A stretch of 64,000 nt of DNA, from IMG/VR virus record IMGVR_UViG_3300025011_000018, positions 1 to 64,000 of that record; one strand, given 5' to 3'. Source of the stretch: a virus. The position numbers were made by a program, and so were the translations under genes. The number at the start of each line of letters is the position of its first letter. Positions within the stretch are counted from its first letter, which is position 1. Shown piece after piece: positions 26,883-34,496 of the stretch. The notes under the pieces are model-generated. The model had not been told where the DNA came from. It saw nothing but the letters and a program-made list of their open reading frames with translations, and searched no databases.

Positions 26883-27125
26883 TTAACGTAAATTTTCTAT
26901 CTCAAATCTCTTTAGTTCTTCTAGCAGTTCATTATCTTCAAAATAAAATGGGTCTCTTTCTAACCCGCCTAACCAATTATTAATAAATTGTCCAAATCTC
27001 CAGTCAGGTACTTTTCTCCAAACTCTTTCAATTTCACCCAAGAATGGCATTATTCTATTTGGATCTCTCACAAAATTACCTCCAATCATTTTATATTTTA
27101 GATTATAGGCTATATATAAACTCAT
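26883..27125 (-). CDS. conserved phage protein with RDPxRIxxxLxExExxW motif
   Basis: 80 residues containing RDPNRIMPFLGEIERVW, then PDWRFGQFINNW and DPFYFEDNELLEELKRF. I recall this pattern from other Firmicute and phage small proteins, where it has no known function. Confidence 0.7.
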   Translation of the reverse strand: MSLYIAYNLKYKMIGGNFVRDPNRIMPFLGEIERVWRKVPDWRFGQFINNWLGGLERDPFYFEDNELLEELKRFEIENLR

Positions 27126-27148
27126 TACAAGTCATTTTTAAAAGAATG

Positions 27149-27166
27149 GGGGTAAATTATTACCCC
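27149..27166 (-). terminator. terminator hairpin
   Basis: On the minus strand GGGGTAA pairs with TTACCCC around a four-base loop, followed by CCATTCTTTT. It lies in the gap between the 80-residue and 71-residue genes, so expression is divided here. Confidence 0.6.
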
Positions 27167-27180
27167 AAAATAATCAAATT

Positions 27181-27396
27181 TTACGAATGCCCTAATTGCT
27201 CCCAATAATCAGCGTCTATTTTTTCTTTCTGTTGAATACTAAAGCCTTTGATATCATTGAAATTGAATACTATAACCATATAGCCATTGACTTCTTCTAA
27301 AGCTTTTTTATTTGCAGATAATAGAACGCATAAAGCTTCCACCGCATCATCAATTTGCTGAGTGTTAACTAACAAAGAACAATTCGTTCTAAACAT
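27181..27396 (-). CDS. unknown protein, 71 aa
   Basis: 71 residues, MFRTNCSLLVNTQQIDDAV, then a helix with KKALEEVNGYMVIV. Alpha/beta composition. AAAGGAGGTTAAAAA precedes the ATG. Function unknown. Confidence 0.65.
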   Translation of the reverse strand: MFRTNCSLLVNTQQIDDAVEALCVLLSANKKALEEVNGYMVIVFNFNDIKGFSIQQKEKIDADYWEQLGHS

Positions 27397-27410
27397 TTTT
27401 TAACCTCCTT

Positions 27411-27599
27411 TTAATTAAACGTCATTTCAATATGGCAGTGGTTATCACTAAGCGAAGACACTAAAATAGTTGAATTTCCAAACTTTATTCGCTTGCAATC
27501 TCCGTTAATAACCTCTACTTTCTTTAATTCATCAATTGTCCCCACAATTTTGATTAATTGTCTGGCTAATTTTCTTTCAACAACATCTTTTTCAATCAT
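27411..27599 (-). CDS. unknown protein, 62 aa
   Basis: 62 residues starting MIEKDVVERKLARQLIKIVG. GAGGAGGTGATGGA gives an excellent ribosome site. It is the first intact gene downstream of the insertion sequence and its split target gene. Function unknown. Confidence 0.65.
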   Translation of the reverse strand: MIEKDVVERKLARQLIKIVGTIDELKKVEVINGDCKRIKFGNSTILVSSLSDNHCHIEMTFN

Positions 27600-27690
27600 T
27601 CCATCACCTCCTCGAAGTTAATAAACTCCAATTATTTTAAACGACTCACTTAAAGTGTATTTTATATTCAAAGGCTTTCGCCTGTTGCTT

Positions 27691-27793
27691 TTATTGTGAC
27701 CAGTATGATCCTCTTAGCCTTTTCATTGTTGAAATGTAATTTTCTATGTATTTTTTGTAATTATAAGGCTCTTTCGATGGATTTATGTATACT
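27691..27793 (-). pseudogene. 3' half of the small gene split by the IS element
   Basis: Directly after the right end of the insertion sequence the minus strand reads (V)YINPSKEPYNYKKYIENY and then ISTMKRLRGSYWSQ and a stop. It has no start of its own. Joined to the 5' half at 29238-29282 it gives an in-frame protein of about 48 residues. A GGCGAAAGCC hairpin follows. Confidence 0.65.
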
Positions 27794-27896
27794 GTGAACT
27801 ACCACCACCTTAGAGGTGGATGGCTTCCTGCTCAATAATGCTAATGCACTAAGTATCAACAGGCTATCCCCGTAATCCCTACGGGTTTTTATATAT
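27794..27896 (-). ncRNA. IS605 right end and probable reRNA/omegaRNA 3' part
   Basis: Between the tnpB stop and the element end are two hairpins: CCCGTA/TACGGG at 27869-27885, and CCACCTCTAAGGTGGTGG just before AGTTCAC. TnpB proteins use an RNA that overlaps the tnpB 3' end and ends at this boundary, with the guide copied from flanking DNA. Here the guide would start at GTATACATAAATCC. Inferred from family knowledge. Confidence 0.6.
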
Positions 27897-29015
27897 TTAC
27901 GCTACTAAACTTAATATCCTAATTCCTTCTTCTCGTATATTCTTAGCTGCATTGTAATCTCTGTCTATAATAATCCCACATGATTTACATATCCACTCTC
28001 TATCAGATAATTGCAATTCGTGATTTATTTCTCCGCAATCATTGCATGTTTTGCTAGAAGGATACCATTTATCAACCTTAACTAAATATTTACCTTCGTT
28101 CTCTAATTTATATTTAAGCATTGTGGTGAACATGCCCCATCCATTATCTGCAACACTCTTACCTAAATTCAAACACTGACTCATTGCTCTCATATTCAAA
28201 TCTTCAATTACAATTACATTATACTGATTAACTAATTCTCTTGATTTCTTATGAAGAAAATCTTTCCTACAATTAGCAACCTTTTCATGTAACTTAGCAA
28301 CTTTAATTCTTTGTTTATTTCGGTTATTACTTCCTTTTTGCATTTTAGATAATTTGCGTTGTTCTTTTGCTAGTTGTTCTAATGTTTGACGATAGAATAT
28401 TGGATATTCTGCCCTTATACCTTGATTGTCAGTATAAAGATTCTTCATATCCATATCTAATCCTATAACATTGTTTTTCTCTTTAGGTTGAACATACTGC
28501 TCAAATTCAACTAATATACTTATATAATATTTTCCAGAAGGTGTTTTAGATATTGAACAAGACTTAATTTCTTGATTACTTGGAATTTCTCTATGTTGTA
28601 CAATGTTGACCCAGCCAAGTTTAGGTAGTTTGACTTTCTTATTTTTAATTCTGATGTTTCCACCTTGATTATTTGTAGTATAAGAGTTTCTATCTTTATG
28701 CTTACTTTTGAATTTAGGAAAGCCAACATTTTTGCATCTAAAGAAATTGACGTATGCTGTTTGTAAATTCATTTGGGCATTAGCTAGAGCCAAACTATCC
28801 ACTTCTTTAAGCCATTCAAATTCTGCCTTATATTTAGCAGGAGTAGGATTCTTGTGTTTTTTTAATTCTTCTTTATTATCTTTATATTGTTCATATATAT
28901 CTTTACGCTCTGCTAACATTTTATTATATACAAATCTAACACATCCAAAAGTTTTGCTAAATAATATTTCTTGTTCTTCATTAGGATATAGCCTAAATTT
29001 ATAAGCTTTGTTCAT
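27897..29015 (-). CDS. tnpB: TnpB RNA-guided nuclease (Cas12 ancestor type)
   Basis: 372 residues, full length for TnpB. It has an N-terminal helix-turn-helix region AYKFRLYPNEEQ and the RuvC parts D187 (GLDMDMKNL), E271 (VIEDLNM) and D353 (DRDYNAAKNI). The zinc ribbon is C324/C327 and C343/C346 (CNDCG, CKSCG). All catalytic residues are present, so it should be able to cut DNA with its reRNA. TnpA is truncated, so TnpB may persist as a stand-alone nuclease favouring retention of the element. Confidence 0.9.
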   Translation of the reverse strand: MNKAYKFRLYPNEEQEILFSKTFGCVRFVYNKMLAERKDIYEQYKDNKEELKKHKNPTPAKYKAEFEWLKEVDSLALANAQMNLQTAYVNFFRCKNVGFPKFKSKHKDRNSYTTNNQGGNIRIKNKKVKLPKLGWVNIVQHREIPSNQEIKSCSISKTPSGKYYISILVEFEQYVQPKEKNNVIGLDMDMKNLYTDNQGIRAEYPIFYRQTLEQLAKEQRKLSKMQKGSNNRNKQRIKVAKLHEKVANCRKDFLHKKSRELVNQYNVIVIEDLNMRAMSQCLNLGKSVADNGWGMFTTMLKYKLENEGKYLVKVDKWYPSSKTCNDCGEINHELQLSDREWICKSCGIIIDRDYNAAKNIREEGIRILSLVA

Positions 29016-29227
29016 ATCTTTTCACCTCCTTGATTTTCAATATATTTTTTAATTACATCAATAGGTACACCACCTGTAGTTATCAAACAAAAACTTCTTG
29101 ACCAAAAATACTCTTTCCATAATTGCTTTCTTATTTGAGGGTATTCCTTCTTAATTAATCTACTACTTGCACTTTTATAAGTATTAATAAATTTCGATAT
29201 TTCAGTATTTGGATGTGCTTTGAACAA
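29012..29227 (-). pseudogene. tnpA: truncated TnpA (Y1 transposase) C-terminal fragment
   Basis: 71 residues: KFINTYKSASSRLIKKEYP, then WKEYFWSRSFCLITTGGVP and VIKKYIENQGG. This matches the C-terminal half of IS200/IS605 TnpA, including the catalytic tyrosine in KKYIENQ. The HUH half is absent, so it cannot transpose by itself. Its last four bases overlap the tnpB start. Confidence 0.75.
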
Positions 29228-29228
29228 T

Positions 29229-29282
29229 CTAGTTTAGGTTAAACGGACTTTCACTCCATATTTCTTCAAATTTTCTTTTCAT
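29229..29282 (-). pseudogene. 5' part of the small gene split by the IS element
   Basis: ATG at 29282 reads MKRKFEEIWSESPFN and then runs into the element and stops at TAG. AAAAATG preceded by GAGGTTAAA gives the start. The rest of the gene lies beyond the element at 27691-27793. Confidence 0.65.
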
Positions 29283-29310
29283 TTTTAACCTCACTATTTT
29301 ATATTTTAGT

Positions 29311-29490
29311 TTATTGGATTATTTGTAAAATTTGATTTACTGCATCCTCTACGTTAATATTTCTTAGCTGTGCTTTTTTCTTCTGGATTTTTAAAGCTTT
29401 TACTCCACCGTCAGCATAGGAAGCATTAATGCTATTATTTTTCTTTAGTTTTTTAAGCCAATTTGGTTTATAAGTTAGTCTTCTACTCAT
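29311..29490 (-). CDS. small basic protein, 59 aa
   Basis: MSRRLTYKPNWLKKLKKNN, then KALKIQKKKAQLRN. Very basic N-terminal two thirds, acidic short tail. GGAGAAAATAT precedes the ATG. It is immediately upstream of the split gene. Possibly nucleic-acid binding. Confidence 0.65.
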   Translation of the reverse strand: MSRRLTYKPNWLKKLKKNNSINASYADGGVKALKIQKKKAQLRNINVEDAVNQILQIIQ

Positions 29491-29528
29491 ATATTTTCTC
29501 CAATATTACTTTAAAATTCTTCTTTGAA

Positions 29529-29891
29529 CTAAACTGATAAATCTACATTTAAACACTTTAATTTTCTCTGAAGTTCAACAATAACAGACTCTACGTCTTT
29601 TATGCTTTCTGGATTAATAGATACATTTATAGTTATGTTTGCTGATTCTTTCTTATTAAAATAACCACTATCTTCCGCAACTACAATCATATCATTTAAA
29701 TAATCTCTTATTTTAACAGCATTTTCTATTGAAAAAATTGTATTACAACCATCTGTTGATGAATTCATTAAGTAAAAACTACGTCCTTCACTAAGATTGT
29801 TGATATATGCCTCTTTGCTTTTAAAATTACAAGTCAATTCATATTTTTTATTATTTATTTCAATAAATGCACCGCTATCTTCTTTCCACAT
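29529..29891 (-). CDS. unknown protein, 120 aa
   Basis: 120 residues beginning MWKEDSGAFIEINNKKYEL. Strand-rich N-terminus, then a helix NAVKIRDYLNDMIVVAEDSG and a strand repeat (NITINVSINPESI). Resembles a small alpha/beta fold; no family recognised. AAAGGAGATTATTAT precedes the ATG. Confidence 0.7.
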   Translation of the reverse strand: MWKEDSGAFIEINNKKYELTCNFKSKEAYINNLSEGRSFYLMNSSTDGCNTIFSIENAVKIRDYLNDMIVVAEDSGYFNKKESANITINVSINPESIKDVESVIVELQRKLKCLNVDLSV

Positions 29892-29940
29892 AATAATCTC
29901 CTTTGTGTTTTATTTTTGTTTCAAACTGCTATTTTATGGT

Positions 29941-30158
29941 AATTTCATATCCTTTGTTCTACGCTTTAAATTTCTTAGTGACAAAGAATCAAATTTGTCA
30001 CAATCCATTCTGGAGTTTCGTGTTGATTCCCAAAAAAACTCGAAGGAAGGTGTAGTCTTAACTGAATCCTATCTGCATTTCAGACTAAGTTACTTTACTA
30101 GCTTTGTCATCTGCCCTAATGGGTTGCGTTTAAAGTGTAGAGTAAAAGATATGAAATT
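29941..30158. ncRNA. structured non-coding segment bounded by a 30-base inverted repeat
   Basis: 29941-29970 and 30129-30158 are inverted copies matching at 26 of 30 bases. Three of the four differences become G-U pairs if read on the plus strand, but only one on the minus strand, so a plus-strand RNA is favoured. Inside is a perfect eight-pair hairpin (29978-29985 with 29994-30001). No reading frame of note is present. Confidence 0.5.
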
Positions 30159-30203
30159 TCATTAAAATATTGTTTTGATTGTAATTCCCTCCCCTTACAA
30201 CCA

Positions 30204-30296
30204 TGATTGGTTAGCAGAGTTGCGAAACCAATCATTCCCTCGTCTAACTTAGTTAACATACTCGGACTCTGCTGTACCTAGTTAACATCATTAGAC
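30204..30296. ncRNA. two hairpins with an 8-base loop-loop complement
   Basis: TGATTGGTT (30204-30212) pairs with AACCAATCA (30226-30234), and the loop holds AGCAGAGT (30213-30220). A second stem, GTCTAA (30242-30247) with TTAGAC (30291-30296), encloses ACTCTGCT (30266-30273), the exact complement of that loop sequence. The second stem also carries two GTTAAC copies. This predicts a kissing or pseudoknotted RNA. Strand is not certain. Confidence 0.55.
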
Positions 30297-30334
30297 ATGC
30301 CGTTTTACTACAATATCATTGTTTTATTAAATTC

Positions 30335-30415
30335 TGGGGTGGGAAGGATTTGAACCTTCCTCAACGTAAAAAGCTTTTTACGTTTCGTACGCTGACCTAC
30401 CGACAAGGACACCCC
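30335..30415 (-). ncRNA. tRNA-like element with palindromic insert
   Basis: The 3' half is tRNA-like: GAAGG-TTCAAAT-CCTTC as a T arm, then CCACCCC and A, pairing with 5' GGGGTG. The D region (TCGGTAGGTCAG) is recognisable. The anticodon arm is replaced by a 22-base perfect palindrome (AACGTAAAAAGCTTTTTACG plus TT), so no anticodon can be assigned and no CCA is encoded. Either a degenerate tRNA or part of a larger structured RNA. Confidence 0.5.
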
Positions 30416-30440
30416 ATAAAACTCATCGTTTAAATTAATT

Positions 30441-30551
30441 ATGCGGGTAAGAAATTTCATCTTACATGACTAACATCTTCGTCTAGTTACACAACCACAC
30501 AGGCTGCACAAAGTTCGTCAAGCTCCATAGCGTCTTATTCCGCCACCGCAT
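30441..30551 (-). ncRNA. second tRNA-like element
   Basis: The 5' end (ATGCGGTGGCGGAATAAGAC) looks like a leucine-type tRNA start and pairs with 3' CCGCAT. A T-arm-like hairpin GTAAGA/TCTTAC has loop TGAAATT instead of the usual TTCAAAT. No convincing anticodon arm exists. It is adjacent to the other tRNA-like element and the structured segments. Confidence 0.4.
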
Positions 30552-30570
30552 AAAACTATTATTTTATATT

Positions 30571-31014
30571 CTATTTCTTATTGCCTACTTTACAAACCCC
30601 ACTAAGATGATCTACTTCATGACATATTATTCTAGCTTGCAATCCTTCGGCTTCTATTTCAGTTTCTTCACCATTCGGAAGATTAAATTTTACTTTAATG
30701 ATTTCTGGTCTTTTTATTTTTCTATTTAATTTTGGATAACTTAAACATCCTTCAAATCCTTCAATTGAGCCTTCTCTATATATAATTATTGGATTTATTA
30801 AAGGTAGAATCGTTTCTGATTTTATATCAGTCACAATAATTACTCTTTTAGTTACTCCAATTTGAGGTGCAGCAAGACCAATCCCATCATTTTTCTTCAT
30901 TGTATCTTCCATGTCTTGAATTATGACTAACAATTCTTCATTATATTCGGTTATATCTTCACATTTTTGCTTTAATATTGGATTGTTAAACATACACAAT
31001 GGTCGTACTGACAT
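30571..31014 (-). CDS. def: peptide deformylase
   Basis: 147 residues. Removes the formyl group from nascent proteins. All three motifs are present: GIGLAAPQIG near residue 44, EGCLSYP near residue 87 (Cys ligand) and HEVDH near residue 131 (two His ligands and catalytic Glu). It is a short, phage-type enzyme that could keep processing phage proteins during high translation. It is next to tRNA-type RNAs, so this region looks like a translation-support block. AAAGGAGAAAATATC precedes the ATG. Confidence 0.95.
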   Translation of the reverse strand: MSVRPLCMFNNPILKQKCEDITEYNEELLVIIQDMEDTMKKNDGIGLAAPQIGVTKRVIIVTDIKSETILPLINPIIIYREGSIEGFEGCLSYPKLNRKIKRPEIIKVKFNLPNGEETEIEAEGLQARIICHEVDHLSGVCKVGNKK

Positions 31015-31058
31015 GATATTTTCTCCTTTGCATGAAACCTGTCATTTATTTGCATTTC

Positions 31059-31238
31059 TTATACTACTTCAAAACAATTTATCATTAAATAATCTTCATA
31101 TCCAAAAGGCATTCCACATAATTGATATCTTCCTTCTTTATTAATTCCCATGAACATATATTGAACGCTTTTTCCTTCTCTTTTTTTATAAACCATTGTT
31201 TTTCGAGGCTCTAATTTATTCAATTGGTCTCTTGTCAT
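31059..31238 (-). CDS. unknown protein, 59 aa
   Basis: MTRDQLNKLEPRKTMVYKK, then YMFMGINKEGRYQLCGM and ending NCFEVV. Good ribosome site (GAAAGGAAATAACT). A small beta-type protein, function unknown. Confidence 0.65.
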   Translation of the reverse strand: MTRDQLNKLEPRKTMVYKKREGKSVQYMFMGINKEGRYQLCGMPFGYEDYLMINCFEVV

Positions 31239-31285
31239 AGTTATTTCCTTTCATAGTTACCTTAAAATCTGCCCTTTAATCAAAC

Positions 31286-31681
31286 TTATTTTTTAATATT
31301 TGCTAAGTCTATATCTATATTTTGTTTTATACTATTTGGTGGAATGTGAAATTTCCAATCATAAATATCTGCTAATTTAGTTTCATTGCATATTGATACC
31401 GCATATGGCTTTTCTATATTGACATCTTCATAAAAAAATATGTTTTTATATGGTAATTTAATAAGGGATGTCGCTCCAGTGCTGTCTCTTACATAAGCAT
31501 AATAGTATATTTCTTCTTTTATTGTTGCTGACCAAATAAAGAATATACCTCCAGCAGAGGCTCCAATATTTGAATTATTTTCAAGAGCTATTAAATCATA
31601 TCTGTTTTCAGTCGGCGACTCACATCCAAGTAGTTGTGTAGATAATATTATTATAAGTATTAATATCATTAATTTTTTCAT
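31286..31681 (-). CDS. phage-encoded lipoprotein
   Basis: 131 residues. Signal peptide MKKLMILILIIILSTQLLGC with a lipobox (LLGC), so the mature protein begins at Cys20 as a lipid-anchored protein outside the membrane. The middle has GGIFFIWSATIKEEIYYYAY and RDSTGATSLIKLP, strand-rich. Lipoproteins in prophages often block superinfection, but that is an inference. AAAGGAGAAATTATG provides the start. Confidence 0.8.
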   Translation of the reverse strand: MKKLMILILIIILSTQLLGCESPTENRYDLIALENNSNIGASAGGIFFIWSATIKEEIYYYAYVRDSTGATSLIKLPYKNIFFYEDVNIEKPYAVSICNETKLADIYDWKFHIPPNSIKQNIDIDLANIKK

Positions 31682-31721
31682 AATTTCTCCTTTTCTATAA
31701 ATTAAGCATTTCGTGGGAATT

Positions 31722-31796
31722 TGGAGACTCTAGTAGGACTTGAACCTACGATGATAGTTTTGCAGACTATCGCCTTACCATCTTGGCTATAGAGTC
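31722..31796 (-). tRNA. tRNA-Cys (GCA)
   Basis: 75 bases folding as a canonical cloverleaf: acceptor GACTCTA/TAGAGTC, D arm GCCAAGATGGTAAGGC, anticodon arm ATAGT-CTGCAAA-ACTAT with anticodon GCA, T arm GTAGG-TTCAAGT-CCTAC. The discriminator is U, as required for cysteine, and CCA is encoded. It probably supports the Cys-rich phage zinc proteins. Confidence 0.95.
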
Positions 31797-32321
31797 ATAT
31801 TAAATTGTGGCTGGCGGGATTGGCTACCCGCAATTGATGGTACTGTGGCTCTAATAATCTACACTAACGCTGCAATACGTTACACCTTTCGCCTAGGACT
31901 CTTGCCACCATGTGGGTACATTCAGGATGTTCTCACGCCTCGATTATTAGTTTAACCACGCTTTCCACATCGGATTATTGTCTTGACCGCCTTTAAATTT
32001 GGCTACAGCCACGTATTTCCAACCCTATAAACCCCATACTTTGTTCAAGCAGCTTCCGCAAACTTAGGTTAGTAAAATTAAGGAGGATTCGCACTTGTCG
32101 AGCGTTGATCCAATTTCTCACCTTAATTTAAGTTTTTATCTGTGCTGTCTAACGTTGACAAGTTCCAATATTTCACCACACAGATTTTTAGAGGGAATAT
32201 AATTTACCTACAAATCCCGACATCTAAACACATTAGCAATTTCCACTATCCAATGCCAAACTCAGTCAAGTGTTTCGCTTTCACAGTGGTTTGTGTCAGC
32301 TAGTTTAAGCAAAACTATCTT
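31797..32321 (-). ncRNA. GC-richer non-coding segment with many hairpins next to tRNA-Cys
   Basis: No gene in 525 bases, and visibly more G and C than the flanking genes. Long-range pair CTAATAATC (31851-31859) with GATTATTAG (31942-31950), flanked by GTGG/CCAC. Compact hairpins: ATCTGTG/CACAGAT (32138-32144, 32179-32185) and AAATTAAGG/CCTTAATTT (32075-32083, 32121-32129). A T-arm-like GCGGG/CCCGC lies beside GTGGC/GCCAC. This suggests a large structured RNA. Phage RNAs of the GOLLD and ROOL classes are also tRNA-adjacent and of similar length, but I cannot match them here. Confidence 0.5.
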
Positions 32322-32849
32322 TTATCTTGATATTAAAAACTTATTAACTGCTTCCTCCACCTTATCTAATCCTTCTTCAACTGGTATATAAGCATCAAAG
32401 TTATAATAATCTAAATCTGTCTCACTTATATGATTCTGCTGTTCTTTTGATAATGGACTTACTAATCCTTTTCTAACTACTCTTACAGACATTTCTTCAA
32501 AATCTGGAGAATTCATTATATTAACTTCATTCCTAAATCTTGTATCTGGAATGATAATCACATCATATTCTCTACCGAAAGTTTTAATAAACTCTCTTAT
32601 AACATTAACCCAAACATCTAGATTTACATTTCTACCTTTGTCTGTACCAATTTCTTGCCACTTTGATCTATTTTCACTAGTCTTTTCACGTGTAGCTCCG
32701 AAATAATTTACACAACAGTCTTTTACGTAATCCGCATAATGTACTATTAATACCTTTTTACCTTCTTGTTCTAGACTATTTTTAATCATCATTGCAATTG
32801 TGTCTTTCCCTGACGTTGCCTTTCCCGAAATCTGCATTATTAACGTCAC
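32322..32849 (-). CDS. deoxynucleoside monophosphate kinase-like protein
   Basis: 175 residues. P-loop QISGKATSGKDTIA near the N-terminus and PDTRFRNEV in the lid region, the pattern of phage dNMP kinases and related AAA_33-type kinases. It would raise dNTP precursor supply for replication. The Walker A (GKATSGKDT) is complete. It follows the structured RNA segment. Confidence 0.75.
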   Translation of the reverse strand: MTLIMQISGKATSGKDTIAMMIKNSLEQEGKKVLIVHYADYVKDCCVNYFGATREKTSENRSKWQEIGTDKGRNVNLDVWVNVIREFIKTFGREYDVIIIPDTRFRNEVNIMNSPDFEEMSVRVVRKGLVSPLSKEQQNHISETDLDYYNFDAYIPVEEGLDKVEEAVNKFLISR

Positions 32850-32867
32850 CTTAACTAACCTCCACTT

Positions 32868-33497
32868 TTATATTTTATCTTTCAAAACGTAAACATCTAG
32901 TTTCCTTACTCCAAAATCCATAGCATCTGATTTATTATTCATATACACATCAATACAATTATTCTTTATTGCTCCTCCTCTATCTTCAGTTATAAATATT
33001 CCTTCATTCGGGTAATCTTTAAAGTATGGTATGTACACTTTAGTTCCAAACGGTATTTGTTTACCTGTTGCTATTGTTCTCCATTGCTTAACATATTTAC
33101 CACTTGCAGTTACTCCAAACGCAGGATCTGAAGGTTCTTTATCACATTCATAAGCTGTATAAGCAGTAACTTTCATTCTTGATTTTTCAATTATATCAAA
33201 TCTATCAAAGCTACCTCTCGATGCTAATTTTACTTCTTTCTCTTTTATATTTTGCTTTATTGGTGTAACTATTGGTTCTTTTGCTTTTGGAATATCTAAG
33301 GATTCCTTAACTTCAATATTTAATTTAGGTGCTGGATTAACTACTTTTTCGATACCATTCTTGATACTTTGGAAAACTAGCAACGATGCTGCTGTCAATA
33401 TGATTGCTATAATAAATGAGAATCTTTTTAAGTCACGTATTCTTATTCCGTATTTTCGATTTGTTTTTAGAGATTTGAATATTAGTTTTTTGAACAT
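32868..33497 (-). CDS. membrane-anchored 3D-domain cell wall protein
   Basis: 209 residues. A basic N-terminus, then a hydrophobic segment FSFIIAIILTAASLLVF, a Lys/Pro-rich linker, then a C-terminal 3D domain: VTAYTAY, FGVTASGKYV, IPFGTKVYIP, TEDRGGAIKNNCIDVYM. 3D domains occur in MltA-type lytic transglycosylases and Sps/Rpf-like wall enzymes, with three catalytic-site aspartates. It likely acts on peptidoglycan during entry or spore/host wall remodelling. It has its own consensus promoter just upstream. Confidence 0.8.
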   Translation of the reverse strand: MFKKLIFKSLKTNRKYGIRIRDLKRFSFIIAIILTAASLLVFQSIKNGIEKVVNPAPKLNIEVKESLDIPKAKEPIVTPIKQNIKEKEVKLASRGSFDRFDIIEKSRMKVTAYTAYECDKEPSDPAFGVTASGKYVKQWRTIATGKQIPFGTKVYIPYFKDYPNEGIFITEDRGGAIKNNCIDVYMNNKSDAMDFGVRKLDVYVLKDKI

Positions 33498-33524
33498 TAC
33501 TTTTATCCCCTCCCTTCATTTAAG

Positions 33525-33553
33525 ATTATACATGAATCATTTGCCAGTGTCAA
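33525..33553 (-). promoter_or_regulatory. perfect consensus promoter for the 3D-domain gene
   Basis: TTGACA (33548-33553), a 17-base spacer and TATAAT (33525-33530) on the minus strand, about 28 bases before the ATG at 33497. GAAGGGAGGGG is the ribosome site. AACTAAAATATAAAATAG precedes the -35 box. Confidence 0.85.
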
Positions 33554-33583
33554 TAACTATTTTATATTTTAGTTCTATTATTT

Positions 33584-34252
33584 TTAAATTATTACTCTCT
33601 CAAAGTCCAATGTCTCAGTATCTATCATCCAACCTCTTAATTCATTTCTTTCGTACCTACAGGCACAATTAAATATCATTGTCTCATCTATTTTATCAAC
33701 TCCAAATGCCTCATGAATATGCCCGCATAACCATATTTTAGGTTGCTTTTCTACTATTATTTCCCTTACGCTCTTACTACCAACTTCTCTACCATCATTG
33801 CACTTGTCCAAACATTTATATGGAGGATCATGAGCAACTACAATTGATTGATTATCTATCTGCAATTTACTTAATTCATAGAATATTTTATTTTCATTAG
33901 CTTCTCTATTAGTTGTAAATGGCGTAATATGCACTAATTCAAATGGTACTAAAAATTGTTTTGTGTAGTGACAATTTGGCAAATAACTTAAATCATAACT
34001 GTCTGCTTCAAGCCAATCATCGTTCCCCAAAATATAGTATGTTCGATATTTATCTGATTGCAATATATTTAATATATCGTATAAGTCTTGTTTTTGTTTT
34101 TTACCAAATTCTAATAATGTTCCTCCCCAATTTTTCCCACCAATATCTCCACAAATTATTAATTCTTCAATATCTGATGTGTTTAAAAATTCTTTAAGGC
34201 TATGTGCAATTGTATGATTGCCGTGTATATCACTAGTTGCAAAGATTTTCAT
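33584..34252 (-). CDS. metallophosphoesterase
   Basis: 222 residues. Calcineurin-like motifs in order: DIHGNHT, CGDIGG, GNDDW, VVAHDPPYK and CGHIHEAFG. Two metal ions would hydrolyse a phosphomonoester or diester, but the substrate is not evident. The family includes nucleotidases and RNA or DNA phosphatases. It starts just upstream of the promoter region of the 3D-domain gene. Confidence 0.85.
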   Translation of the reverse strand: MKIFATSDIHGNHTIAHSLKEFLNTSDIEELIICGDIGGKNWGGTLLEFGKKQKQDLYDILNILQSDKYRTYYILGNDDWLEADSYDLSYLPNCHYTKQFLVPFELVHITPFTTNREANENKIFYELSKLQIDNQSIVVAHDPPYKCLDKCNDGREVGSKSVREIIVEKQPKIWLCGHIHEAFGVDKIDETMIFNCACRYERNELRGWMIDTETLDFERVII

Positions 34253-34268
34253 TTTTTATACCCCGTTA

Positions 34269-34466
34269 TTACTCAAATTTTGATTTTCTTAATAAATCGT
34301 ATTCCTTTTCAGGTATCTCTATCGCTTCAGTTAAAACTATATTATCAACATTATAAGTTTTAATTTTATCTTTATAATCATGTAAAAATTTAATGTCCCT
34401 GTATTGACAGCTGCATATTCCTATTAATTCCCTATTTTCCTTTACTTCTTTAAAATATTTATGCAT
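34269..34466 (-). CDS. unknown protein, 65 aa
   Basis: 65 residues, MHKYFKEVKENRELIGICSC, with a CxC (residues 18-20) and basic stretch. Strand/helix mix. Function unknown. Confidence 0.6.
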   Translation of the reverse strand: MHKYFKEVKENRELIGICSCQYRDIKFLHDYKDKIKTYNVDNIVLTEAIEIPEKEYDLLRKSKFE

Positions 34467-34496
34467 AATTTTTACCTTTCTATTAAAATTGCCGTT

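Larger units (their letters stand above)
27794..29237 (-). mobile_element. IS200/IS605-family element, left end decayed
   Basis: About 1.44 kb with intact tnpB, a 3' fragment of tnpA overlapping it by four bases, and a right-end hairpin followed by AGTTCAC. The left boundary is placed after TTTAAC (29238) because the flanks then rejoin in frame. Only about 10 bases separate that boundary from the tnpA fragment, so the left-end hairpin and the tnpA 5' part are missing. Confidence 0.75.

Noticed and set aside
30335-30415. Calling the element an ordinary tRNA
   Set aside because: The T arm and acceptor are good but no anticodon arm can be drawn, so an amino acid cannot be assigned.
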